DNA of 64,000 nucleotides from Rhizomonospora bruguierae (GCF_018397995.1 NZ_BBQH01000016.1:143690-207689); one strand, 5' to 3'; counted from the first letter of the stretch, positions 11,187 to 20,363 are shown. Translations and numbers: made by a program. The notes: generated from the letters alone by a model not told the origin.

Positions 11187-12120
11187 GACGGTGCGCTTCC
11201 AGCAGCTCCGGTACTTCGTCGCCGTGGCGGAAACCCGGCATTTCACCCAAGCGGCGGCTCGCGTGGGCATCACGCAGCCGTCCCTCAGTAAGCAGATTCA
11301 CAGCCTGGAGGCGGAGCTGGGCACCGCACTGTTCGAGCGGGTGCCCGGCGACACCGCGCTGACCGCCGCTGGCGAGGCACTCCTGCCGCTGGCCCGCCGG
11401 ATCGTCGCCGACGTGGAGACCGCCCGCCGGGAGGTGCAGGAACTCGTCGGGCTGCGCCGGGGGCGGGTCCGGCTGGGTGCCACCCCGAGCCTGTGCGTGT
11501 CGCTGGTCCCGCGGCTGCTGCGCCGGTACCACGACGCGTACCCCCGCATCGACCTGGTGGTGGAGGAGAGCGGCTCGAAGGATCTGATCCGCGCCCTGAC
11601 CCGCGGCGAGCTTGACCTGGCGCTCGTGGTGGTCCCCGCCGACGGCGTGGACCCCGCGCTGCGGGCCGAGCCGATCCTGCGGGAGAGCCTCGTGGTCGCC
11701 TCGGTCGACCCCCTGCCGGACGCGCTGCCCGGTGCGCCCATCCCCATCACCGGCCTGCGGGGCCTACCGATGGTCATGTTCCGGACCGGCTACGACCTGC
11801 GCGACGCCACGCTGGAGGCGTGCCGGCGCGCCGGCTTCACCCCCCGACTGGCGGTCGAGGGCGGCGAGATGGACGCGGTGCTGAGTTTCGTCGAGGAGGG
11901 GCTCGGCGTGGCGCTGGTCCCCGGCATCGTGGTCGCCGGCCGCCCGCGCCTGCACGCGACGCCACTGGCGCCGCCCGGCATGTTCCGCACGATCGCGCTC
12001 GCGCACCGCCGCGAGGTGGTGCCCACCAACGCCGCGCAGGCACTGGCGGACACCCTGGCCGCCCTCCTCGCGCAGGTGCCGCTCCCGCCGGGGGTCGAAC
12101 CGCTCCCGGCGGCCGGCTAA
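11185..12120 (+). CDS. LysR family transcriptional regulator
   Basis: 311 residues. The N-terminal winged helix-turn-helix is MTVRFQQLRYFVAVAETRHFTQAAARVGITQPSLSKQI in outline, with the recognition helix around VGITQPSLSKQIHSLEAELG. The effector-binding domain starts near residue 90 (GRVRLGATPSLCVSLVPRLL) and includes LTRGELDLALVV and VEEGLGVALVPGIVV. It is divergent from sdhCAB, with a T-N11-A inverted repeat over its own start codon. This suggests autoregulation and control of succinate dehydrogenase, as often seen for such pairs in actinobacteria. The effector is unknown. Confidence 0.92.
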   Translation: MTVRFQQLRYFVAVAETRHFTQAAARVGITQPSLSKQIHSLEAELGTALFERVPGDTALTAAGEALLPLARRIVADVETARREVQELVGLRRGRVRLGATPSLCVSLVPRLLRRYHDAYPRIDLVVEESGSKDLIRALTRGELDLALVVVPADGVDPALRAEPILRESLVVASVDPLPDALPGAPIPITGLRGLPMVMFRTGYDLRDATLEACRRAGFTPRLAVEGGEMDAVLSFVEEGLGVALVPGIVVAGRPRLHATPLAPPGMFRTIALAHRREVVPTNAAQALADTLAALLAQVPLPPGVEPLPAAG

Positions 12121-12141
12121 CCGCCGCCTCCCGACCCCGGC

Positions 12142-12366
12142 TCAGCCGGCGGCGCGGATCTGGTCGGAGCCCTCGCGCTCCTGCTCGGCCTGCTCGTCGG
12201 CCGAGGGCTGCCCCGGCGCCTCGGGGCTGGGCCGGTGGACCTCCTCCTCGTTGCCGGCCAGCCCGGCCGCGCCGCTCTCCAGCACGTCCACCGGCAGGTT
12301 CTCGTCGGGGACCGCGATCTCCTCGGCCTCGTCGTCCTCTCGCGTGTCCCTGTCCCGCGCGTCCAT
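12142..12366 (-). CDS. Small acidic hypothetical protein
   Basis: 74 residues, strongly acidic and without hydrophobic segments: MDARDRDTREDDEAEEIAV and then LPVDVLESGAAGLAGNEEE. It is probably soluble and partly disordered. ATG 12366 has GGGGGTGAT upstream; a longer start at 12423 lacks support. It converges with the LysR gene and is divergent from the acetoacetate decarboxylase-like gene. I do not recognise a function. Confidence 0.6.
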   Translation of the reverse strand: MDARDRDTREDDEAEEIAVPDENLPVDVLESGAAGLAGNEEEVHRPSPEAPGQPSADEQAEQEREGSDQIRAAG

Positions 12367-12430
12367 CGGATCACCCCCATCGAGTCGGTCCTGCCCTGCG
12401 TTACCCAGTCCGTCCCCATCCACACCCGGC

Positions 12431-12436
12431 TACCGT
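12431..12436 (+). promoter_or_regulatory. -10-like box of the decarboxylase-fold gene
   Basis: TACCGT ending 6 nt before the GTG at 12443, with no Shine-Dalgarno sequence. Leaderless arrangement, inferred. Confidence 0.45.
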
Positions 12437-12442
12437 CGGACC

Positions 12443-13075
12443 GTGAGCGCCTACCCGCCCTCGCCGTGGCGGCTGCGCGGCCAGCTGTACCTGTCGGTGT
12501 GGCTGGTACCCGCGGCCGCGCTGCGCCCGCTGCCGCCGGAGCTGGCGGCCACCCACCACCCGGTCGTGCTCGGCGGCCGGGCCGTCGTGGGCGCCGCCTG
12601 GGTCCGGTACGGGCCGGGCGGGGTGCTCGAGTACCGCGAGTTGCTTTCGGCGGTCCTGGTCCGCGCGGGTGCCCGGCCGGCGGCGAGCATTGTGGACATC
12701 TGGGTCGACAGCGACGCGTCCCTGGCCGGGGGGCGCGAGCTGTGGGGGATACCCAAGCGGAGGGCCGCGTTCGGGTTCATCCCCGATCCGCCCGCCGCCG
12801 CCCTCGATCTGACCGCGCACGACGGCGACGGCCCGCTGGCCGCGGCGTCCGTCGACGTCGGGCGGGGCCTGCCGCTCCGCCTGCCATTCCGGTTCCCGGT
12901 CGTCCAGGCGCGGTCGGGGCACCCGCTGGCCACCCCGGTACGGGGCAGTACCCGCGCCCGCCTGGCCCGGTCGCGCTGGCAACCGGAGCCGTCCGGCCGG
13001 TTGGGGTACCTCGCGGGCCGCCGGCCCCTGCTCACCCTGGCGCTCACCGACTTCCGCATGACGGTCGGCCGCTGA
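12443..13075 (+). CDS. Acetoacetate decarboxylase family protein
   Basis: 210 residues with the signature GGRELWGIPKRRAAF, which matches the family motif GxELWGxPKK; its lysine can form a Schiff base. VDIWVDSDASLAGG precedes it. Members include acetoacetate decarboxylases but also enzymes of secondary metabolism with the same fold and other reactions, so the substrate is open. GTG 12443 was chosen because of the TACCGT box 6 nt upstream. It stands alone, with no acetone or ketone pathway genes nearby. Confidence 0.82.
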   Translation: MSAYPPSPWRLRGQLYLSVWLVPAAALRPLPPELAATHHPVVLGGRAVVGAAWVRYGPGGVLEYRELLSAVLVRAGARPAASIVDIWVDSDASLAGGRELWGIPKRRAAFGFIPDPPAAALDLTAHDGDGPLAAASVDVGRGLPLRLPFRFPVVQARSGHPLATPVRGSTRARLARSRWQPEPSGRLGYLAGRRPLLTLALTDFRMTVGR

Positions 13076-13149
13076 GGTCGCGGCCCGGCGGGATCACCGG
13101 GCGGAGCGGGCCGGACCGGGTTCCGCCGCAGGTGGCCGCGCGGCGCGGG

Positions 13150-13155
13150 TAGAGT
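13150..13155 (+). promoter_or_regulatory. -10-like box of the metallophosphoesterase
   Basis: TAGAGT ending 7 nt before the GTG at 13163, no ribosome binding site. Leaderless arrangement, inferred. Confidence 0.45.
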
Positions 13156-13162
13156 CCGGCCA

Positions 13163-14011
13163 GTGACAAGATCGGGGCCCGCGCTGTACGCGGTGTCCGA
13201 CGTCCACGGCCACCGGGCGCAGTTGCGCGAGGCGCTGCGGGAGGCGGGGCTGGTCGACGGGGCCGGCCACTGGTCCGGGGGCGACGCCCGGCTGTGGTTC
13301 CTCGGCGACTACGTGGACCGGGGGCCGGACGGCATCGGGGTCATCGACGACGTGCGCGCCCTCGCCCGGGAGGCGGCCGCGGCCGGCGGGGCGGTCGGCG
13401 CGCTGCTGGGCAACCACGAGGTGGTCATGCTGGCGGCGCGCCGCTTCGGTGCCGCGGACGTGCCCGGCTGGAACCGCCCCGGCGGCTTCCGGACCACCCG
13501 CAACCGCTACGGCGGCCGGCTGCGGGACATGCATGCGCTGACGCCCGAGCACGAGCGGTGGATCGAGGGACTACCGGCGGTCGCGGTGGTTGACGGATTT
13601 CTGTTGGTGCACGCGGACACACCCCGCTACCTGGAGATCGGCGACACCGTCGAGGCGGTCAACCGGGCCGTCGCGGCGGACCTGACCAGCCCGGACGCGC
13701 AGCGCTGGCGCCTGCTGGCCAGCCGGCTGAACGCCCGCGCCGGCTTCCGCGCCGCGGACCCGCCCGGCCCGGACGACGCCGTGGCGCGGATGCTCGGCGC
13801 GTTCGGCGCGCGGGTGCTGGTACACGGGCACAGCACGCTGCCGGGCCAGTTCGGGGTGCCGCCGAGCCAGGTGCGCGAGCCGCTCCGGTACGCCGGCGCG
13901 CGGGTGCTGGCCATCGACGGCGGCGCCTACGAGGGCGGCCGGATCCTGGTCGCGGAGCTGTCCTCAGGTGGCCTGGAGGCCGGTGCGGTGCAGGGGTCCC
14001 CACTCGGGTGA
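13163..14011 (+). CDS. PPP-family metallophosphoesterase
   Basis: 282 residues with the full dinuclear-metal signature of the PPP phosphatase superfamily: SDVHGH near residue 12, GDYVDRG near 49, GNHEVVM near 86, LVHAD near 150 and VHGHST near 220. The fold covers Ser/Thr protein phosphatases and ApaH-type diadenosine tetraphosphatases. The bulky insert GWNRPGGFRTTRNRYGG after the GNHE motif gives no clear choice. It is cytoplasmic and its substrate is unknown. Its 3' end overlaps the convergent DUF6098 gene by 48 nt. Confidence 0.88.
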   Translation: MTRSGPALYAVSDVHGHRAQLREALREAGLVDGAGHWSGGDARLWFLGDYVDRGPDGIGVIDDVRALAREAAAAGGAVGALLGNHEVVMLAARRFGAADVPGWNRPGGFRTTRNRYGGRLRDMHALTPEHERWIEGLPAVAVVDGFLLVHADTPRYLEIGDTVEAVNRAVAADLTSPDAQRWRLLASRLNARAGFRAADPPGPDDAVARMLGAFGARVLVHGHSTLPGQFGVPPSQVREPLRYAGARVLAIDGGAYEGGRILVAELSSGGLEAGAVQGSPLG

Positions 14012-14431
14012 GCGCTGCTCCCGGACCACCTTCTCGCACTGCCGCAGCGCCTCGTCGGAGACCCAGGCGATCGGCCGGCGGCAGACCACCAGCGGCTCGT
14101 TGTCCGGGCCGCGGCCGCACTCCTCGCCGACCAGCGCCCACGGGCGCACGGCGGGGCCGTGCAGGTCGCGCATGTGCCGGTAGTCGTAGAGGCGGCGGGC
14201 CACCCACAGCCGGGTGGAGCGCCCGCCCCACCACGGCTCCACCCGCAGCGAGTTGGCGGACAGGCCGGGCAGTTCGATGCCGGTGAGCGCGTCCCGGCTG
14301 CGCTGGTCCGTGTTCAGCCCGTCCGGCAGGTCCACCTCGGGTCCGCGGGACCACCGCACGTACAGTTCCGCGCCGCGGTCGTCGCGGTCGAGGAGGGCGG
14401 CCAACTGGGCCAGGTCGTCGATCGTGGGCAT
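13964..14431 (-). CDS. DUF6098 family protein
   Basis: 155 residues of unknown function, matching my recollection of the actinobacterial DUF6098 family: ELYVRWSRGPEVDL, LPGLSANSLRVEPWWG, LWVARRLYDYRHMRD and RGPDNEPLVVCRRPIAWV. It is soluble, with no signal peptide. ATG 14431 was chosen because the family usually starts MPTxxxLxxLAALL. The last 48 nt are antisense to the metallophosphoesterase, an unusual depth of convergent overlap. Confidence 0.75.
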   Translation of the reverse strand: MPTIDDLAQLAALLDRDDRGAELYVRWSRGPEVDLPDGLNTDQRSRDALTGIELPGLSANSLRVEPWWGGRSTRLWVARRLYDYRHMRDLHGPAVRPWALVGEECGRGPDNEPLVVCRRPIAWVSDEALRQCEKVVREQRSPEWGPLHRTGLQAT

Positions 14432-14492
14432 CGGCACGCGGCCCTTATTGCCCACTTCGACCCGGATCATTCGGCCCGGCCGCGCGGTGTGC

Positions 14493-14498
14493 CATGCT
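14493..14498 (+). promoter_or_regulatory. -10-like box of the AraC gene
   Basis: CATGCT ending 6 nt before GTG 14505; no ribosome binding site. Leaderless arrangement, inferred. Confidence 0.4.
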
Positions 14499-14504
14499 GG
14501 GCCG

Positions 14505-14933
14505 GTGACCAGCACCGCCGACCTCGTCCGGCTGCGGCAGGCCCGGGACCGGATCGACCGCGAGTACGCCCAGCCGCTCGACGTCCCGGCCCTGGCCCAC
14601 GGCGCGCTGATGTCGGAGGGGCACTTCTCCCGACGCTTCAAGGAGGCGTTCGGCGAGACCCCGTACAGCTACCTGATGACGCGGCGGATCGAGCGGGCCA
14701 AGGCGCTGCTGCGCCGGGGCGACCTCAGCGTCACCGAGATCTGCTTCGCCGTCGGCTGTACCTCGCTGGGCTCGTTCAGCAGCCGGTTCACCGAACTGGT
14801 CGGGGAGAGCCCGAGCGCGTACCGGGCCCGCGACCACGGCCCCGGGGCGGCGATCCCGGCCTGCTTCGCCAAGATCTTCACCCGGCCGGTCAGGAATCGA
14901 GAAGCCGGGCCCGCCGCCCGCGGCATAGCGTGA
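14505..14933 (+). CDS. AraC family regulator (DNA-binding domain only)
   Basis: 142 residues, a single AraC/XylS-type domain with two helix-turn-helices: LDVPALAHGALMSEGHFSRRFKEAFGE and LSVTEICFAVGCTSLGSFSSRFTELVGESPSAYR in outline. There is no effector domain. Such short members usually act as simple activators. The gene lies 5 nt upstream of a VOC protein and probably forms a two-gene unit with it, suggesting it controls that enzyme. Confidence 0.9.
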   Translation: MTSTADLVRLRQARDRIDREYAQPLDVPALAHGALMSEGHFSRRFKEAFGETPYSYLMTRRIERAKALLRRGDLSVTEICFAVGCTSLGSFSSRFTELVGESPSAYRARDHGPGAAIPACFAKIFTRPVRNREAGPAARGIA

Positions 14934-14938
14934 ACCGC

Positions 14939-15355
14939 ATGGACATCAGGATCTCGCACACCTTCATCGCCGTCGACGACCACGACAAGGCGCTGGCCTT
15001 CTACCGGGACGTGCTCGGCATGGAGGTCCGCAACGACGTCTCGTTCGAGGGCCTGCGGTGGCTGTCGGTCGGGCCGAAGAACCAGCCGGACATCGACATC
15101 GTGCTCGAACCGCCGGCCGCCGACCCGAACACCTCACCCGCGGACAAGCGGGCCCTGACCGACCTGCTGCACAAGGGCCTGCTGCGCGCCGTCAACTTCA
15201 CCACGGACGACTGCGACGCCACCTTCGAACGCGTCCGCGCGTCCGGCGCCGAGGTGATCCAGGAGCCGATGGACCAGCCGTACGGCGTGCGCGACTGCGC
15301 CTTCCGCGACCCGGCCGGGAACATGCTCCGCTTCAACCAGGCGCGGAAGAAGTAG
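14939..15355 (+). CDS. VOC family (glyoxalase-like) protein
   Basis: 138 residues, two beta-alpha-beta-beta-beta halves of the vicinal oxygen chelate fold: ISHTFIAVDDHDKALAFYRDVLGMEV and RAVNFTTDDCDATFERVRASGAEVIQEP in outline, ending DPAGNMLRF. The first metal ligand appears as His in ISHTFIAV, and a late Glu is not obvious, so a resistance or binding role is as likely as an enzyme. ATG 14939 was chosen. It is cotranscribed with the AraC gene and converges with the ABC transporter. Confidence 0.88.
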   Translation: MDIRISHTFIAVDDHDKALAFYRDVLGMEVRNDVSFEGLRWLSVGPKNQPDIDIVLEPPAADPNTSPADKRALTDLLHKGLLRAVNFTTDDCDATFERVRASGAEVIQEPMDQPYGVRDCAFRDPAGNMLRFNQARKK

Positions 15356-15385
15356 CTCCCGGCCCGCCGGCCGCGGCCCCACGGG

Positions 15386-18300
15386 TCAGCCCGCGAGGTG
15401 ACCCCACCGCTCGGCCAACTCGGGCCAGGTGCCCTGGGCCACGGCCGCGCCGCCCAGGAGCACCACGACCCGGTCCGCCTGGGCCAGCGCGGCCCGCTTG
15501 GACGTCGAGCCGACCACCGTCACGCCGTGCGCGCGCAGCGCCCGCCACAGCTCCAGCTCCGTCGTGACGTCCAGGGCGGACGACACGTCGTCGGCGATCA
15601 GCAGTTCCGTGCGCGGTGCCAGCGCCCGGGCCAGGGCCAGCCGCTGGAGCTGACCGCCGGACAGCCGGGTGCCCTTGTGCCCGATCAGCAGGCCCAGCCC
15701 GCCGCCGGCCGCGGCCAGGTCGTGGTCCAGCTGCGCGGTGGAGATTGCGCTGGCCGCGTCCACCTCGTGGCCCAGCCGGATGTTGTCCGCCACCGTGCCG
15801 GACAGCACCCGGGGCAACTGGGCCACGTAGCCGACCTGGTTCGGCCGCAGGAACAGCTCCGGCTCGGTGATCTCCTGGTCGTTCCAGCGCAGCGCGCCCC
15901 GGTGGTGCACGATGCCGGCCAGCGCCCGCAGCAGCGACGACTTGCCGGCGCCCACCGGGCCGACGACCAGCACCAGCTCACCCCGGCGCACGGTCAGGTC
16001 GACCCCGCGGACGCCGAGTGTGCCGTCCTCGTGCACGGCGGTGAACCCGGAAAGCTCCAGCCGGCGCAGCGGGTGCCGCGGCGCGGCCTCCGCCACCGGT
16101 GCGGTACCGGCGCAGATGTCCACCGCCGGGACGGCCGACGAGTACGCCCCGACCCCGGTCATCGCCACCGTGCGCCGGGTCCACACCCGGGCCGAGGGGA
16201 ACTGCGACACCAGCGACGCCGTGGTCCAGGCGAACCACCGCGCGGCGCCGAGCGTCGACACGATCACCAGGGTCGCGCCGGCGCTGAGCTGGCCGTTCAG
16301 GTAGAGCGCCCAGGCGACCAGCGGCAGCAGCCCGCTGGCGATCGACGGGGTGGACCGCGCCCAGACCTGGATGGCGATCTCCCGGCGCTGCCGGTCGCTG
16401 CGCTGCGCGTCGAGCCGGGCCAGGTGGGCCAGGACCGGGCGGGTGGCGCCGGCCAGCTTCACGCTGCGGGCCGCCGACAGCGATGAGACCAGCGCGGTCG
16501 CGAACGCCGCCCGGGCCGCGACCGTGCGCCGGGCCGCCCCGGCCAGCAGCGGGCCGAACAGGGTGGCCGCGGCGCCGGAGAGCGCCATCGTGCCGAGGAA
16601 GAACAGCGCCGGCACGACGGAGCCGGTCACCGCGGTCATCCCGACCACGATCAGCGCGCAGATCAACTGGTCGATGAGGTTGTCGGCGAGGATCACCACC
16701 CGTTCGGTGTCGCCGCCCTGGGCGACCACCTCCGCCGGGGTGTGCCCGCTGACCCGGCGCGGGCCGGTCTGCCCGTGCACCAGGCGCAGGCTGATCCGCA
16801 GCATCTGCCGGACCCACCACTCGGGGAACCAGCGCCCGGCGAAGTAGGACACCGGCGCGGTCAGCAGCAGCGCGGCGACGATGCCGGCCGCCGGCCAGAA
16901 CAGCCCACCGACCCCGTCCACCAGGTGCGCCCACAGCCATGGCAGCACCGAGCCGTCCAGGCCGAACAGCGCCATCACCATGAACACGCCGACCGCGCCG
17001 AGCCCGTACCGGGGGTCGTTGGTGGCCAGGCGCAGGATCTCGCGCATGGTTCGGGCGGGCGGCGGCGGGGGCAGCGGCGGCGGGTCCGCCTTCGGCGGCG
17101 CGGTCTGCTCGACGGTGCGCCGCGCCGCCGGTGCGCTCCACCCGGCGCCGTCCTCCGGCAGCAACCGGCCGGCCGCCCCGCCGGCCGCCCGGCCGCCGGC
17201 GGCGGTCTCCCCGCCCCCGGCGCCGACCGCGACGGCCACCGCGCTGCTCTCGGTCAGTCCCGCGTTCCCGGCCACCGTGCTGCCCTCGGTGAAGACATTG
17301 TCGCCGGCGAGAGCGTCGCTCGGGGCGAGAATGGTGCGGGTGCCGTCGCCGGCACCGGCGTTGCTGCTGGCGAGCAGGCCGGCGAAGCGCTTGGAGCCGG
17401 CCAGCGGGCCGGCCTCCACGACCTCGCCGTCGGTGAGCACGACCACCTCGTCGCAGCCGCGCACCGACGAGAGCCGGTGCGCGATGACGATGCCGATCCG
17501 GTCCCGCAGCAGCCGTTCGGTGGCCCGCTGCACCCGCGCCTCCGTGACCGGGTCCATCCGGGCGGTGGCCTCGTCGAGGATCACCACGTGCGGGTCCCGA
17601 ACCAGGATCCGGGCGAACGCGACGAGCTGCTCCTGGCCCGCCGAGAGCACGTGGCCGCCCTCGCCGAGCCGGGTGTCCATGCCCGCCGGCAGGTCGGCCA
17701 CCCACGACTCCAGGCCCAGCTCCCGCACCGCGCGGGCGGCCGGCGCCAGCAGGTCCGGGTCGAACAGGGCGATGTTCTCCGCCACCGTGCCGGCGAGGAT
17801 CTCGGTGCGCTGCGGCACCACGGCGACCCACCGGCGCAGCGCCTCCACGTCCACGTCGAGCAGGTCCGTGCCGCCGACGAAGACCGTGCCGCGCGGCACG
17901 TCCACCGCCCGGGTCAGCACCTTGGCCAGCGTGGACTTGCCCGAGCCGGTGCGCCCGATCAGCGCGTACGACCGGCCCCGGGTGAACGTCAGGCGCACGT
18001 CGCGCAGCGCCGGGGCACGGTCGTCGTCCGCCCCCGCGGCGTACCGGAACGTCAGGCCCCGGATGGCGACGTCACCGCCGCCGGGCGGGACGCCGCCGCT
18101 GGGCTCCTGCTTCGAGTCCCGCAGCAGCAGGATGCGGCCCCAGGCGCCCAGCGCGTACTGAAGCTCGGGAACCATCCGGCTGACGTGCTCGACCGTGCCG
18201 CCGAAGCCCAGCGCCAGCAGCCAGATCGCGGTCAGCCGGGCGCCGTCCACCCGGCCGACCGCCAGCGCCCAGACGCCGCCGAGCACCACCGCGGCGATGC

Positions 18301-19024
18301 CCACCCGGGTCACGCAGGACGCCGCCGTGGTGACCCGCGCCGACATCGCCCAGACCCGGCGGCCCCGCTCCAGCACCCGGCTCGCCCGGCGCGCGTACAG
18401 CCGCAGCACGTACGGCCGGGCCAGGCTGGTGCGCACGTCGTCCTGGCCGTGGATGGACTCCTCCATCACCGCGGCCAGGTCCGACCAGGCCTCCTCCTCG
18501 CCCATCCGGGCGGGGCCGATCCGGCCGGCGGGCTTGCGCAGGACGGCGCCGAGGAACACGGCCAGCCCGAGCATGGTCACGCCGGCGGGCCACCACACGA
18601 TCAGCGCCGCGCCGATGGACAGCCCGCCCGCGGCCACCGCCTGGGCGATCCGCACACCGTGCCCGCGCAGCTCCGAACCGACCTGGTACACGTCGCCGTC
18701 GATCCGGTCGAGCAACTCGCCGACCGGTGTCGTCTCCAGCGTCGGCAGGTCCTGCCCGAGCGCCACCCGGCACAGCCGGCGCCGCACGTCGGCCGTCCAG
18801 TCGGCGGTGAGCCGGGCGGCGATCAACCCGACCACGAGATCGGTCAGCACGGCGGCCGCCGCCGCCGCGCACAGCGCGAGGAACAGCGGCACGGAACGAT
18901 GGAGCAGCACCGGACCGGCCAGCGCCGCCCCGGCCGCCTGCCCGCCGGCACCGAGCACGATCAACAGGCCGAGCAGCGCGGTACGGCGCGGCGAGGCGGT
19001 CCACAGGTCGCGGAGCAGGCGCAT
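15386..19024 (-). CDS. Fused double ABC exporter (TMD-NBD-TMD-NBD)
   Basis: About 1212 residues carrying two complete ABC exporter halves. The first has a membrane domain to about residue 310. Its nucleotide site has Walker A GRTGSGKSTL, signature LSAGQEQLVAFAR and Walker B VVILDEAT. An Ala/Gly/Pro-rich linker covers about 575-680. The second half has Walker A GPVGAGKSSL, signature LSGGQLQRLALAR and Walker B ELLIADDVSSALD, where the catalytic Glu is replaced by Asp. The two ATP sites are therefore unequal, as in many heterodimeric multidrug-type exporters, here in one chain. Cargo is unknown. I chose ATG 19024; TTG 19039 is the only longer option because a stop precedes it. Confidence 0.88.
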   Translation of the reverse strand: MRLLRDLWTASPRRTALLGLLIVLGAGGQAAGAALAGPVLLHRSVPLFLALCAAAAAAVLTDLVVGLIAARLTADWTADVRRRLCRVALGQDLPTLETTPVGELLDRIDGDVYQVGSELRGHGVRIAQAVAAGGLSIGAALIVWWPAGVTMLGLAVFLGAVLRKPAGRIGPARMGEEEAWSDLAAVMEESIHGQDDVRTSLARPYVLRLYARRASRVLERGRRVWAMSARVTTAASCVTRVGIAAVVLGGVWALAVGRVDGARLTAIWLLALGFGGTVEHVSRMVPELQYALGAWGRILLLRDSKQEPSGGVPPGGGDVAIRGLTFRYAAGADDDRAPALRDVRLTFTRGRSYALIGRTGSGKSTLAKVLTRAVDVPRGTVFVGGTDLLDVDVEALRRWVAVVPQRTEILAGTVAENIALFDPDLLAPAARAVRELGLESWVADLPAGMDTRLGEGGHVLSAGQEQLVAFARILVRDPHVVILDEATARMDPVTEARVQRATERLLRDRIGIVIAHRLSSVRGCDEVVVLTDGEVVEAGPLAGSKRFAGLLASSNAGAGDGTRTILAPSDALAGDNVFTEGSTVAGNAGLTESSAVAVAVGAGGGETAAGGRAAGGAAGRLLPEDGAGWSAPAARRTVEQTAPPKADPPPLPPPPPARTMREILRLATNDPRYGLGAVGVFMVMALFGLDGSVLPWLWAHLVDGVGGLFWPAAGIVAALLLTAPVSYFAGRWFPEWWVRQMLRISLRLVHGQTGPRRVSGHTPAEVVAQGGDTERVVILADNLIDQLICALIVVGMTAVTGSVVPALFFLGTMALSGAAATLFGPLLAGAARRTVAARAAFATALVSSLSAARSVKLAGATRPVLAHLARLDAQRSDRQRREIAIQVWARSTPSIASGLLPLVAWALYLNGQLSAGATLVIVSTLGAARWFAWTTASLVSQFPSARVWTRRTVAMTGVGAYSSAVPAVDICAGTAPVAEAAPRHPLRRLELSGFTAVHEDGTLGVRGVDLTVRRGELVLVVGPVGAGKSSLLRALAGIVHHRGALRWNDQEITEPELFLRPNQVGYVAQLPRVLSGTVADNIRLGHEVDAASAISTAQLDHDLAAAGGGLGLLIGHKGTRLSGGQLQRLALARALAPRTELLIADDVSSALDVTTELELWRALRAHGVTVVGSTSKRAALAQADRVVVLLGGAAVAQGTWPELAERWGHLAG

Positions 19025-19168
19025 CGGGAGGGTGTCCAATCACTGGCGGTGTCTCAGCCTGACCCGGACCTGCCGTCCGGCTCAACGCAATTAGCGCACC
19101 CACCCCGGACACTCTCGGCCGCTTGCGGGCCGGGGTGCGGGTGGGACTGACACGTCCGCGAGCCCGGG

Positions 19169-19414
19169 TCAGCCCTCCGTCTGCTCCTCGGGTCCCGGAT
19201 TCTCGGGGGGCTCCGACGTGCCCGGCGGCTCGGCCCCGTCCTCCTCGTCGTCATGTACCTCGGTGATCGCCCCGGGGACCGCGTACGGCCCACCGCCGGA
19301 CGAGCCGATGTGCGGGCGGGGCCGCCCCGGCGGTGGGTGCGGGTTCGCGGCGTCGACCGCTTCCTCCGGCGGTTCGGCGGAGCGGGGGTCGCGGTCGCCG
19401 GCGTCACCGGGCAT
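19169..19414 (-). CDS. Small proline-rich hypothetical protein
   Basis: 81 residues, rich in Pro, Glu and Asp ([34 protein letters not shown]), without membrane or catalytic motifs and probably disordered. ATG 19414 has GAGGAG upstream, and the first 11 nt overlap the end of the pentapeptide gene, suggesting coupling. Function unknown. Confidence 0.5.
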   Translation of the reverse strand: MPGDAGDRDPRSAEPPEEAVDAANPHPPPGRPRPHIGSSGGGPYAVPGAITEVHDDEEDGAEPPGTSEPPENPGPEEQTEG

Positions 19415-20357
19415 GGGTTGGCTCCTCAGCGCTCGGCCTGCCCGCCACCCGAGGTGGAGCAGGCTGAATGGACGGCGGCCGGCGGGTTACCCCGGAGGGG
19501 CGGGTGCCAAACGGCGGTGCGGGTGCGCGTCTGCCCGCCGTGGCCCAGTGGGTGGGCCGGGCCAGGGTGGCCGGCAGCCGGGTCGCGGCGTCGCCGAGGG
19601 CGGCGTCCAGTTGCGGCTGGGTCAGGAACAGCGCGCCGGTGAGATCGGCCCCGGCGAGCCGGGTGCCGCGCAGGTCCGCGCCGATCAGGTCGGCGCGGCG
19701 CAGGTCGGCGTGGGCGAGGTCGGCACCGATCAGGTACGCGCCGCGCAGGTTCGCCGCCCGCAGGTCGGCCCCGCGCAGATCCTTGCCGATCAGATCCGCG
19801 CCCCGCAGGTCGCGCCCGGGGGTGCCGCCGCGTGTGTCGGCGCTGACGGCGACCAGGAGGGCGTTCGTCGCGCGCCAGTGGGCGGCCACGTCCAGGGCGG
19901 TGAGCGCCCGGGGGTCCAGGAGGGTGTGGCGTTCGGTCTCGTCGAGGGCGCGGCCGAGGTCGGCGCGCAGCCGGGCGGGCGGGTCGAGGGTGACCGCCTC
20001 GGTCAGGTACCGCAGCAGCTCGTGCAGCTCGCGCATGACCCGGAACGCGGCGAACATCGCCCCGGCCAGGTCCGGACCGGTGCGCCAGTCCCGGCCGCCG
20101 AACGTGACCTGGACGACCTTCTGCCCGGCGCCGAAGCAGTCGAACGCGGTGCAGCCGGGGAAGCCGGCCGGGCGCAGCCGGTCATGGATCCCGCAGCGGA
20201 AGTCGGCGCGCAGGTTGCGGCAGGGATGACCGGCCGGCTTGTCGATGGCGAAGTCGGCGGAGGCGGCGAACGCCGGGACCACGCAGCAGAGGCCGGCGCA
20301 GCGGGCACAGTCGGCCGTCAACCCGAAGTCGGGGGCGGCGGCGCTGGTCGCGGACAC
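19404..20357 (-). CDS. Pentapeptide-repeat protein with Cys-rich N-terminal domain
   Basis: 317 residues. Residues 18-75 form a cysteine-rich head, CARCAGLCC followed by PCRN, FRCGIH and GCTAFDC, resembling the YkgJ-type zinc/iron-binding CxxCxxxCC domain. After a helical middle come about 14 A(D/N)LxG-type pentapeptide units ([20 protein letters not shown] in outline), which fold into a right-handed beta helix. The C-terminus is Pro/Arg-rich. Pentapeptide proteins can mimic DNA and protect gyrase, but many have unknown roles, and the metal-binding head argues for something else. GTG 20357 has a TAACCT box 6 nt upstream. Confidence 0.8.
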   Translation of the reverse strand: MSATSAAAPDFGLTADCARCAGLCCVVPAFAASADFAIDKPAGHPCRNLRADFRCGIHDRLRPAGFPGCTAFDCFGAGQKVVQVTFGGRDWRTGPDLAGAMFAAFRVMRELHELLRYLTEAVTLDPPARLRADLGRALDETERHTLLDPRALTALDVAAHWRATNALLVAVSADTRGGTPGRDLRGADLIGKDLRGADLRAANLRGAYLIGADLAHADLRRADLIGADLRGTRLAGADLTGALFLTQPQLDAALGDAATRLPATLARPTHWATAGRRAPAPPFGTRPSGVTRRPPSIQPAPPRVAGRPSAEEPTHAR

Positions 20358-20363
20358 CGGACA

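Noticed and set aside
15386..19024. A fused CydDC exporter that would pair with the cyd relic at 42.7-44.3 kb.
   Set aside because: The membrane domain sequence does not resemble CydD or CydC and it lies 24 kb away.
16742..19150. An 802-codon forward open frame.
   Set aside because: It is antisense to the double ABC exporter, His/Gln/Arg-rich and without motifs.
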